64,000 nt of DNA from an uncultured Porphyromonas sp. (GTDB taxonomy: Bacteria; Bacteroidota; Bacteroidia; Bacteroidales; Porphyromonadaceae), in contig NZ_UQJH01000001.1 of assembly GCF_900541275.1 (NCBI RefSeq), forward strand, positions 434,001 through 498,000, read 5' to 3'. Numbering within the stretch: the first letter of the stretch is position 1; each line of letters begins with the position of its first letter. Made by a program: the position numbers and the translations under genes. Shown piece by piece: positions 51,177 through 58,114 of this stretch. The notes under the pieces are model-generated. The model worked only from the letters and a program-made list of their open reading frames with translations. It ran no database searches and was not told where the DNA came from.

Positions 51177-52190
51177 ATGCCGATCAATAGAAATGCGCTC
51201 CTGAGGATGCGGACCATAGACGCCTGCCTCCGCCGTCGCCACCGCAGCTGGACCATAGAGGATCTCCGCTCTGCTTGCGAGGATGCCCTCTACGAGTACG
51301 AGGGGACCTCGGGTGTGAGCCTGAGGACGATACAGCGGGACATCGAGCTTATGCGAAGCGATAAGCTGGGGTACAATGCACCGATCGAGGTAGTCGATCG
51401 CAAGTACTACCGCTATGGTGACCCGGACTACAGCATCAGCAGTATCCCTCTGACACACGAGGAGCTGTCAGAGCTGACCGGCGCACTCGACATCCTGAGT
51501 CAGTATAGTGGCTTCAGGGGTCTCTCAGGGCTGGATGAGACTCTTACGAGGATTGAGGACAGGATCCGCAGCGGGAGCGAGGGGCAGCAGCAGGTGGTTT
51601 TTCTTGATACCAATGAGCAGCTAAAGGGACTGGAGCTGCTAAGCCCGCTCTACAAGTCCATCGTCAACCGCTGTGCCCTACGAGTCCGTTACTGCTCCTT
51701 CCGCTCCGGCCGAGAGATCGAGATCTGCCTCTCCCCTTATCTCCTCAAGGAGTACAACAATCGGTGGTTTCTCCTGGGACATGAGAGAGGTCACAGCGGG
51801 ATCCTCACGCTGGCACTCGACAGAATGGTTGGTGTGGAGGAGGACAAGGAGGGGAGGTATAAGGAGAATATCTACTTCGACCCGGTCACCTATCTGGATG
51901 ATATGGTCGGCGTGACACGCGATTTGACGTCGGAGCGTGAGCGGGTAGTCCTCTGGGTCGATGCCTGCCAAGCACCATATGTCCTCACGAAACCCCTTCA
52001 CCCACGGCAGGAGCTGATGGAGGAGCGGGAGGACGGCAGCATCGTCGTGGCACTGGAGGTGATCTGCAACCTCGAGCTGGAGCGACTGATACTTGGCTTC
52101 GGGAGCCACATCAGCGTCCTCTCACCCAAGAGGCTAAGGGACCGCATCGCCCGCCAAGTCATGATGATGGTCACCCGATATAAGGAGTAG
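51177..52190 (+). CDS. WYL-domain transcriptional regulator
   Basis: From the ATG at 51177 the protein has 337 residues. It has an N-terminal winged helix (SLRTIQRDIELMRSDKLGYNAPIEV, about 50-75), then a WYL domain (LRVRYCSFRSGREIEICLSPYLLKEYNNRWFLLGH, about 170-205) and a C-terminal WCX-like extension. WYL domains are thought to sense nucleic acid or nucleotide ligands. The divergent placement with rtcB and the palindrome between them suggest that it regulates rtcB and itself. Upstream TTG starts would fall inside the promoter. Confidence 0.88.
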   Translation: MPINRNALLRMRTIDACLRRRHRSWTIEDLRSACEDALYEYEGTSGVSLRTIQRDIELMRSDKLGYNAPIEVVDRKYYRYGDPDYSISSIPLTHEELSELTGALDILSQYSGFRGLSGLDETLTRIEDRIRSGSEGQQQVVFLDTNEQLKGLELLSPLYKSIVNRCALRVRYCSFRSGREIEICLSPYLLKEYNNRWFLLGHERGHSGILTLALDRMVGVEEDKEGRYKENIYFDPVTYLDDMVGVTRDLTSERERVVLWVDACQAPYVLTKPLHPRQELMEEREDGSIVVALEVICNLELERLILGFGSHISVLSPKRLRDRIARQVMMMVTRYKE

Positions 52191-52203
52191 CGCACCGCTA
52201 TAG

Positions 52204-52294
52204 AAAAGAGCGTGGAGCTGGTTATAAGTGGCTCTTCCACGAGCGATGCACTAACCAACTCCACTAACAAGCACACTTCAACTGAACGGCTTGC
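52204..52294 (-). ncRNA. Candidate small hairpin RNA D
   Basis: A minus-strand promoter match (TTTG 52333-52330, 22 bases, TAACTTTG 52307-52300) would start a transcript near 52294. It ends in a 13-bp stem (52264-52252 with 52224-52212, one mismatch) followed by GCTCTTTTC. The loop contains tRNA-like phrases (GTTGGTTAGTGCATCGCTC) but no tRNA fold. It ends next to the stop codon of the WYL gene on the other strand. Confidence 0.4.
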
Positions 52295-52557
52295 TAACGC
52301 AAAGTTACTGAAAGGGTTGGGAAATCCTACAAACCTACGAACTACTCTTTAACAAATCTGAAACAACTGACTCAGATGGTCAGGCTATCCGTTTCTGCGA
52401 GGCTGAGAGAAGAAGGTGAAGAAGTTGAGGTACATGCTATATGGGCGGTGAAAGCGCACGACTGACTCTCCAAACAGCGATCCAATTTCGCTGAGGTCAG
52501 AGAGAAAGTCGCACGCCTTGATCTTACGACAAAGATAGTGAGAAATATTGTCGCACC

Positions 52558-52703
52558 TAAAGAGAGCTTGGGCGCATCTCGCTGAAGTACACAGAAATCT
52601 AAGCGATGGGAAGTGTAGCGAACCGGAGCGGTGTACGCCACAGCAAGCAGATTGTAGATAAGGTCCTTCGTCAAGCCGGCTCTAATCGCTACAATAATAG
52701 AAA
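52558..52703. repeat. Degenerate repeat block, copy A
   Basis: Aligns by eye with 53084-53230 over about 145 bases. Shared parts on the minus strand include TTTCTATT-TTGT-GCGATTAGAG, CGTACACCGCT, CTTAGATTT and CAGCGAGAT-CGCC. Each copy follows a minus-strand hairpin ending in TTTT. Confidence 0.65.
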
Positions 52704-52771
52704 GAAAATCCAAGTCTAAGCAGAAGCCCGTCAGACCAATCCCGACAGGCAGCTTCTACTAAACTTGGATC
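52700..52771 (-). ncRNA. Candidate small hairpin RNA A
   Basis: A perfect consensus promoter lies on the minus strand: TTTG (52808-52805), 19 bases, TACATTTG (52785-52778). The transcript would be a nested hairpin: ATCCAAGT/ACTTGGAT outside (52770-52763 with 52715-52708), AGAAGC/GCTTCT inside. It is followed by TTTTCTTTCT, which should terminate it after about 70 bases. Confidence 0.55.
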
Positions 52772-52777
52772 TCATTG

Positions 52778-52808
52778 CAAATGTACAAGAAAGATCAGAA
52801 CAGACAAA
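52778..52808 (-). promoter_or_regulatory. Promoter of candidate RNA A
   Basis: TTTG-N19-TACATTTG on the minus strand, an exact consensus match; no protein frame follows within its transcript. Confidence 0.65.
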
Positions 52809-52861
52809 ACGTTGGAATGAGATGATTGCTCGTGCTTAAGCCACAAGTGTAAAAGGATGAA

Positions 52862-52940
52862 GACAAAGAGGAAGCTTTGGATTGGCTTGGCATTGCTCCT
52901 CCCAAGGGAGCATCCGCACAAGTTAATCCAAAGCTTAGTG
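52862..52940 (-). ncRNA. Candidate small hairpin RNA B
   Basis: The second perfect minus-strand promoter (52977-52947) precedes a perfect 12-bp inverted repeat, AAGCTTTGGATT/AATCCAAAGCTT (52936-52925 with 52883-52872). An inner GCTCC/GGAGC stem is present. A weaker pyrimidine-rich tract (CCTCTTTGTCTTC) follows, so the 3' end is uncertain. Confidence 0.45.
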
Positions 52941-52946
52941 GTATTG

Positions 52947-52977
52947 CAAATGTAATAAATGGCGTTGGGAACCCAAA
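52947..52977 (-). promoter_or_regulatory. Promoter of candidate RNA B
   Basis: TTTG (52977-52974), 19 bases, TACATTTG (52954-52947) on the minus strand. The box and its CAAT continuation are identical to those of candidate RNA A. Confidence 0.6.
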
Positions 52978-53083
52978 GGCAGATAAAGCAACGCCCACGG
53001 ATCCGAAGATCAATTTTCCCAGGGCTGAGCGATTCGGAGATATGCTTGGAGCGGCAGATGCAACAAGAGACTTCTACAAACTT

Positions 53084-53230
53084 CAAGAGAGTTTAGGCGT
53101 ATCTCGCTGGAGTGCATACAAATCTAAGGCACACCTTGAGGATGGGCGATATGGCAAACCGAGCATAGCGGTGTACGACACGGAGCGAGGATTGCCAACA
53201 AGGGGACTCTAATCGCAACAAGAATAGAAA
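53084..53230. repeat. Degenerate repeat block, copy B
   Basis: Second copy of the block described at 52558-52703. On the plus strand it lies within the end of a 111-codon frame (52877-53212), while the same frame in copy A is broken by stop codons. Confidence 0.65.
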
Positions 53231-53327
53231 AGCTGGTCGATCTTGTGAACCGACCAGCTGAGAGCTTTATTTAAATTCGGGGCAGAGCCATCGGTCGTAC
53301 CTGATCCATCTGTTGCTCAGCCCAAAG
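53225..53327 (-). ncRNA. Candidate small hairpin RNA C
   Basis: A TATCTTTG box (53340-53333, minus strand, no clear -33) lies upstream of a perfect 9-bp stem AGCTGGTCG/CGACCAGCT (53259-53251 with 53239-53231) followed by TTTTCTATTC. It is the weakest of the four candidates, because the promoter is incomplete. Confidence 0.35.
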
Positions 53328-53465
53328 ATACAAGACTTATGGAGATCCTACACGGAGGTGCTGACGGGGAGCTTCTATCGGGCGTACGGAGAGGCGAGAC
53401 GAGATCGTGGAGGAGATGAGGCGCCTTGGGCTGAGGGTGACTGCTGAAGTAGTCTGCCATTTTGC

Positions 53466-53473
53466 TATCTTTG
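53466..53473 (+). promoter_or_regulatory. Candidate -7 box of serB operon
   Basis: TATCTTTG fits the consensus and lies 37 bases before the serB ATG; no -33 element seen. Confidence 0.5.
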
Positions 53474-53510
53474 CTAAGACAAGTTTTGAGCCTACACTAT
53501 ATTGTAAAGC

Positions 53511-54761
53511 ATGGAATCATCTGATCAGAAGGAAATCCTACTGGCGGTCTTCAATGGCACCGATCGCCCCGGCGTCACTGCAGCCATCACCACTGTACTT
53601 GCGAAGCATGACTTGACGATCCTCGACATAGGACAGGTCGACATCCATAAGCACCTCACCCTCGGCGTCCTCTTCTCTGTCTCCTCCAGTGGCAGTGGCA
53701 ACGTGCTGAAGGACCTGCTCTTCTGCGCCAATGATCTCGGCGTGACGGTCACCTTCCGCATCATTGATCCCGACAGCTACTCGGAGTGGGTCGGCAATCA
53801 GGGGAAGAACAAGTACATCATCACGCTCCTCTCCAAGACCATCACCGCCGATATGGTGGCAGCGATCACCAAGGAGGTGGCAGACCAAGGGATGAATATC
53901 GACTCTGTGGATCGCCTGACCGGGCGCATTCCCTTGGTGGAGAATCAGAGGCACCCAAGGGCCAGTATCGAGATCTCCCTCCGCGGGACCCCCAAGGATC
54001 AGGTCGCTATGCAGCGACATATCATCCGCATATCTGACGAGCACCATATGGACGTCTCCTTCCAGCAGGATAGCATGTTCCGCCGGATGAGACGCTTGAT
54101 CTGCTTCGATATGGACTCGACCCTCATCAAGACTGAGGTGATCGATGAGCTTGCCGGTAGGGCAGGTGTCGGGGATCAGGTAAAGGAGATCACCGCCCGC
54201 GCTATGCGTGGCGAGATCGACTTCCGAGAGAGCTTCAAGGAGCGCGTGGCACTTCTCAAGGGGCTTGACGCAAGTGTTATGCATGATATTGCCGTCAACC
54301 TGCCTCTTATGGATGGTCTGGAGCGGACGATGCATATCCTCAAGCGTGTCGGCTTCAAGATTGCCATCCTCAGCGGTGGCTTCACCTACTTCGGTAATTA
54401 CCTTAAGGATCTCTTTAACCTCGACTACGTCTACGCCAATGACCTCGAGATAGGGCCGGACAATAAGCTGACAGGGAGATACATCGGTGAGGTGGTAGAC
54501 GGACGACGTAAGGCGGAGCTCCTGAAGCTCATCGCCCAGCTGGAGAAGGTCGACATCCGGCAGACCGTGGCTGTCGGCGATGGTGCAAACGACTTGCCGA
54601 TGCTCTCCACGGCAGGGCTGGGCATAGCCTTCCATGCTAAGCCCAAGGTACAGGAGAGCGCCAAGCAGTCCATCACCACAACCGGGCTGGATGGCATCCT
54701 CTACTTCTTAGGGTATAAAGACTCACAGCTTGACGAACTACAATTCTCTAACATCCAATAA
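53511..54761 (+). CDS. serB: Phosphoserine phosphatase with N-terminal ACT domains
   Basis: The 416-residue protein has two ACT-like regulatory domains (about 8-90 and 100-180: AVFNGTDRPGVTAAITTVLAKHDL and ITLLSKTITADMVAAITKEVADQG). A HAD phosphatase domain follows with FDMDSTL (nucleophile Asp200), ILSGGFTYF, and VGDGANDLPML. It catalyses the last step of serine synthesis; ACT domains usually bind an amino acid. First gene of a run reaching yraN. Confidence 0.95.
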   Translation: MESSDQKEILLAVFNGTDRPGVTAAITTVLAKHDLTILDIGQVDIHKHLTLGVLFSVSSSGSGNVLKDLLFCANDLGVTVTFRIIDPDSYSEWVGNQGKNKYIITLLSKTITADMVAAITKEVADQGMNIDSVDRLTGRIPLVENQRHPRASIEISLRGTPKDQVAMQRHIIRISDEHHMDVSFQQDSMFRRMRRLICFDMDSTLIKTEVIDELAGRAGVGDQVKEITARAMRGEIDFRESFKERVALLKGLDASVMHDIAVNLPLMDGLERTMHILKRVGFKIAILSGGFTYFGNYLKDLFNLDYVYANDLEIGPDNKLTGRYIGEVVDGRRKAELLKLIAQLEKVDIRQTVAVGDGANDLPMLSTAGLGIAFHAKPKVQESAKQSITTTGLDGILYFLGYKDSQLDELQFSNIQ

Positions 54762-54764
54762 ATC

Positions 54765-55067
54765 ATGATCACCCACATAGTCCTCTTCCAGCTCGACGAC
54801 AAGCTCGCTGGCGAGGAGAAAGAGTTGCACCTTGCAGCACTGAAGTCAGACTTCGAGCAGCTGCCTCACACCATCAAGGAGCTGGTGGACCTGCGCATCG
54901 AGATCAATGCCAACCCCTCGGAGAAGTATGACCTCGCCCTCATCGCTCACTGCGAGGATCTGCAGAAGCTCCACGACTACGCCACCCACCCCGATCACGT
55001 CGCACTGGTAGGTAAGTACATCAAGCCCTATCTTGTCTCCCGAGCCTGCGTTGACTACAGGGGCTGA
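54765..55067 (+). CDS. Dabb domain protein (stress-responsive alpha/beta barrel)
   Basis: The 100-residue protein begins MITHIVLFQLDD and contains LIAHCEDLQKLHDYATHPDHVALVGKYIKPYL, the Dabb pattern. Members are dimeric barrels of mostly unknown function. It starts 3 bases after serB, so it is co-transcribed. Confidence 0.88.
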   Translation: MITHIVLFQLDDKLAGEEKELHLAALKSDFEQLPHTIKELVDLRIEINANPSEKYDLALIAHCEDLQKLHDYATHPDHVALVGKYIKPYLVSRACVDYRG

Positions 55068-55521
55068 GAGCCACATCCTCTCATCTCCCATAGGTTCCAT
55101 GAGGGTGATCATAGATCCACACACGCTGGATCTGTGGTCGTGTCTGCCGGCTCCCGAGGAGATCCCTGAGGAGGTGCCCCTGCTTGCAGACCTCCAGAGG
55201 GCGCTGTCCCTCTGTCGTCCCCTGCCGAGTGGGTACAGGATCCACCAGGCAAGCCCCGACTGGGCGCCACACTTCTGGGACCTCCTCTCCACGATCAGGG
55301 CGGGTCAGACCATTACTTATGGGCAACTCTGCCGACTTAATTCGCTCACCCTTGGATATGCGAGGGCAGTCGGGCATCTCTTATCCCAAAATAGATACGC
55401 CATCCTCCTACCCTGCCACCGAGTATTACCGGCAGACCACTCCATAGGGCACTACCGCTGGGGCAGCGAGAGGAAGAGGTTACTCCTTGATCACGAGAGG
55501 GAGCATTCCGATGAGATCTGA
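55033..55521 (+). CDS. Methylated-DNA-[protein]-cysteine S-methyltransferase
   Basis: The frame encodes up to 162 residues and contains the methyl-acceptor motif PCHRVLP, with HYRWGSERKRLLLDHE after it, as in Ogt/Ada proteins. It repairs O6-methylguanine. The start is uncertain: the family-like phrase ILSSPIGSMRVII demands a start before the ATG at 55099, so TTG at 55033 or 55051, overlapping the Dabb gene, is more likely. Its end overlaps yraN by 11 bases. Confidence 0.85.
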   Translation: MSPEPALTTGAESHILSSPIGSMRVIIDPHTLDLWSCLPAPEEIPEEVPLLADLQRALSLCRPLPSGYRIHQASPDWAPHFWDLLSTIRAGQTITYGQLCRLNSLTLGYARAVGHLLSQNRYAILLPCHRVLPADHSIGHYRWGSERKRLLLDHEREHSDEI

Positions 55522-55930
55522 TAATGCCTCCGCCACCGATGGTCATGCGATCGAGCTTATGTGTGCCGATCTAATGCGCCAAAAGGGCTACACCATCATT
55601 GCACAGAATTACCGGTCCGGACCTCTGGAGCTGGACCTGATCGTCATGGAGGGCACCACACTCTGCTTCATCGAGATAAAAGCGAGGAGTAACCTCGGTG
55701 CCCTTCGGGACCTCGAGTCGCTGATCACGGCACAGAAGCAACTCAATATCCTGCGAGCTGCCAAGGCTTTCCTCCAGGACAAGAAAGGGGGGAGACACCT
55801 GGTCTACAGCGACATCCGCTTTGACTACCTCCTGATCTATGTACCGAAGGATGGCAGGGAGCCCGGCTACAAGATCTTCCGCAATGCCATCTACGATATG
55901 CCTCCGGGATATGAGGATATCCGCTTATAA
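55511..55930 (+). CDS. UPF0102 family protein YraN (nuclease-like fold)
   Basis: From the ATG at 55511 the protein has 139 residues. GHAIELMCADLMRQKGYTIIAQNYRSGPLELDLIVMEGTTLCFIEIKAR matches the YraN/UPF0102 family, with the restriction-endonuclease-like E...D...ExK pattern. The function is unproven, perhaps in recombination or repair, fitting its MGMT neighbour. Confidence 0.88.
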   Translation: MRSDNASATDGHAIELMCADLMRQKGYTIIAQNYRSGPLELDLIVMEGTTLCFIEIKARSNLGALRDLESLITAQKQLNILRAAKAFLQDKKGGRHLVYSDIRFDYLLIYVPKDGREPGYKIFRNAIYDMPPGYEDIRL

Positions 55931-56023
55931 GTAAGAAGAGTGATCCCTACGGAGAGCGTCACATCAGCTAGCGTAGCACTGACGGAAAGAGGATGGCGCA
56001 AGGGCTCTAAGTAAGGAAATAGG

Positions 56024-56031
56024 TATATTTG
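56024..56031 (+). promoter_or_regulatory. Candidate -7 box of pgi operon
   Basis: TATATTTG fits the consensus and ends 39 bases before the pgi ATG at 56071; no clear -33. It excludes an upstream in-frame start at 56029. Confidence 0.5.
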
Positions 56032-56070
56032 CGTAGAAGTAAAATCAAAGAACTAAAGTATCGAGAACAG

Positions 56071-57426
56071 ATGGAGTATATCTCGCTGGACACTAAGAAC
56101 GCTCTGTGCAACAATGATCTGCAGGCAGAGTACCGCTCCCTCATCAAGGAGGCCGATGCGGCTCATGAGTCACTCTACACAGGAGATCGCCCGGGGAATG
56201 ACTTCCTCGGATGGGTCTCCCTGCCCTCTTCGATCACAGAGGAGACGCTGAGTGAGATCGAGGAAGCGGCGAAGCCCCTACGGGAAGACTGCGACTTTGT
56301 AGTCTCCGTCGGCATCGGTGGCTCCTACCTCGGGATCCGTGCGGTCTACGATGGCGTGAGAGACTCCTTTTCCAACTACAAGGAGCAGAGCGGGCCCAGA
56401 CTCCTCTTTGCCGGCAATCAGGTGAGCGAGGACTACCTCTCCGAGCTGATTGACCTCCTGAGGGGACGCAAGTTTGGCATCATCAATATCTCCAAGAGCG
56501 GTACGACGACAGAGCCCTCTATTGCCTTTAGGCTCCTGAAAGAGCTCTTGGAGTCACAGGAGGGAGTAGACTTTGCGCGCAAGCACATCATCGCCATCAC
56601 CGATGCACACAAGGGAGCTCTACGCAAGCTCTCCGATGATGAGGGCTACAAGACCTTCGTTATCCCGGATCCGGTAGGCGGGCGATTCACAGTTCTCACA
56701 CCGGTCGGGCTGGTGCCTCTCGCAGCTGCCGGCTGCGACATCCGATCATTAGTGAGAGGGGCGCAGGATATGGAGAGGCACATTGGGCGAAGTGTCAAGG
56801 GAGAGGATAATATGGCTGTCCAATATGCCGCGACCCGCAATACGCTCTACCATAATGGGAAAAAGCTGGAGATACTGAATAACTTCAATCCCCGCTTCCA
56901 CTACATCGGTGAGTGGTGGAAGCAGCTCTTCGCTGAGAGCGAGGGCAAGGACGGGAAGGGCATCTTCCCCACCTTAGCCGACTTCACCACCGACCTTCAC
57001 TCCATAGGACAGATGATCCAGCAGGGCGAGAGGAACCTCTTTGAGACCTTTGTAAGTGTCACGAGACCGCGCCACTCCGTCATTGTGCCTGAGGATAAGG
57101 ACAATCTTGACGGGCTCAATTATCTCGCCGGTAAGCATGTCGACTTTGTCAATAAGAATGCAGAGACGGGGACCATCCTCGCTCACCTTGACGGAGACGT
57201 GCCTGTGTTACGCCTTGAGATTCCGGAGCTGAGTGAGTACTATATTGGCCAGCTCTTCTATTTCTTCGAGAAGTCTGTCGGCATCAGCGGATATATGCTG
57301 GGGGTCAATCCCTTTAACCAGCCTGGTGTGGAGGACTATAAGCGCAATATGTTTGCGCTCCTTGGCAAGCCCGGCTACGAGGAGGAGACCAAGAAGATCC
57401 GGACCCGTCTCGAGGAGCAAAAGTAA
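56071..57426 (+). CDS. pgi: Glucose-6-phosphate isomerase
   Basis: From the ATG at 56071 the protein has 451 residues, the compact bacterial type. Motifs include VGIGGSYLG, ISKSGTTTEPS (phosphate binding), GGRFTVLTPVG and the C-terminal QPGVEDYK. It interconverts glucose-6-phosphate and fructose-6-phosphate. It is followed 5 bases later by the DUF4290 gene. Confidence 0.96.
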   Translation: MEYISLDTKNALCNNDLQAEYRSLIKEADAAHESLYTGDRPGNDFLGWVSLPSSITEETLSEIEEAAKPLREDCDFVVSVGIGGSYLGIRAVYDGVRDSFSNYKEQSGPRLLFAGNQVSEDYLSELIDLLRGRKFGIINISKSGTTTEPSIAFRLLKELLESQEGVDFARKHIIAITDAHKGALRKLSDDEGYKTFVIPDPVGGRFTVLTPVGLVPLAAAGCDIRSLVRGAQDMERHIGRSVKGEDNMAVQYAATRNTLYHNGKKLEILNNFNPRFHYIGEWWKQLFAESEGKDGKGIFPTLADFTTDLHSIGQMIQQGERNLFETFVSVTRPRHSVIVPEDKDNLDGLNYLAGKHVDFVNKNAETGTILAHLDGDVPVLRLEIPELSEYYIGQLFYFFEKSVGISGYMLGVNPFNQPGVEDYKRNMFALLGKPGYEEETKKIRTRLEEQK

Positions 57427-57431
57427 GATAT

Positions 57432-58109
57432 ATGCTACAAGACTATAAGGAAAACGACGCCAAGCCGCTGATCCTCCCTCAGTACGGACGTAATGTCCAA
57501 AATATGGTCGACCGCTGTGTCGTGATAGAGGATCCCGCTACCCGTCAGCAGTGTGCGGAGACGATCATCGATACGATGCGCTCCTTTGCCACGACGGATA
57601 AGGACCGGGAGGACTTCGAGCAGATCCTCTGGGATCACCTATATATTATGTCCCGCTTCCGGCTGGATGTGGACTTCCCCTACCCCGTCACCTCTCGCGA
57701 GGAGTATGAGAAGCCGGTCGTGCCGAGACTGGATGACTGCACTCAGGAGCCTCCCAAGTATCGCCACTATGGACATACGATAGAGCGGATGGTGGAGATC
57801 GTAAAGGGGCTTCCGGAGGGCGAGGAGCGGGATGAGCTGGCGAGGATCACTGCCGTGGAGATGAAGCGCCAGTACTGCAGCTGGAATAAGTCCTCCGTCG
57901 CTGACTCCAAGATCTTTGCAGACCTCTACGAGCTCTCCAAGGGAGAGGTCTACCTCGATGAGCACATCTGCACTCTGCCTGAGGCGGGAGCTCTCACAGC
58001 CCCGACCGGCAACAGTCCCCATATGAATAATAACAATCGGAAGGGCAGCAACAACAACCGAGGGCGAGGGAATAAGGGTGGCAACCATAATAAGAAGAAA
58101 AGAAGATAA
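57432..58109 (+). CDS. DUF4290 protein with Asn/Gly/Arg/Lys-rich tail
   Basis: The 225-residue protein has a DUF4290 domain (about 1-185, starting LQDYKENDAKPLILPQYGRNVQNMV). The last 40 residues are low complexity, rich in Asn, Gly, Arg and Lys and ending NHNKKKRR, suggesting RNA binding. The gene precedes murA and rimM, an order conserved in Bacteroidota. Function unknown. Confidence 0.85.
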   Translation: MLQDYKENDAKPLILPQYGRNVQNMVDRCVVIEDPATRQQCAETIIDTMRSFATTDKDREDFEQILWDHLYIMSRFRLDVDFPYPVTSREEYEKPVVPRLDDCTQEPPKYRHYGHTIERMVEIVKGLPEGEERDELARITAVEMKRQYCSWNKSSVADSKIFADLYELSKGEVYLDEHICTLPEAGALTAPTGNSPHMNNNNRKGSNNNRGRGNKGGNHNKKKRR

Positions 58110-58114
58110 GTATC

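Larger units (their letters stand above)
52191..53510. other. AT-richer region without convincing protein genes, with promoter-hairpin units
   Basis: These 1320 bases look richer in A+T than their surroundings. Frames at 52372-52713 (minus) and 52877-53212 (plus) have no recognisable family. The minus strand carries four -7-type boxes, each followed by a strong stem-loop. Two degenerate copies of a block of about 145 bases are also present (52558-52703 and 53084-53230). Confidence 0.6.

Noticed and set aside
52204..52264. tRNA-like phrase (GTTGGTTAGTGCATCGCTC) on the minus strand
   Set aside because: The flanks pair as one long hairpin, and no T-arm, acceptor stem or valid anticodon loop can be placed.
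52372..52713. Minus-strand frame of 113 codons
   Set aside because: Serine- and leucine-rich composition without family resemblance; spans the repeat block and a hairpin terminator.
52877..53212. 111-codon plus-strand frame
   Set aside because: No recognisable domain, it contains a perfect minus-strand promoter and hairpin, and its C-terminal part is broken by stops in the second copy of the block. It could still be a relic of a gene.
52191..53510. Retron or Y-RNA/Ro locus
   Set aside because: No reverse transcriptase or Ro60 (TROVE) gene is nearby, and the hairpins do not match retron msr-msd layout; only the rtcB context remains suggestive.
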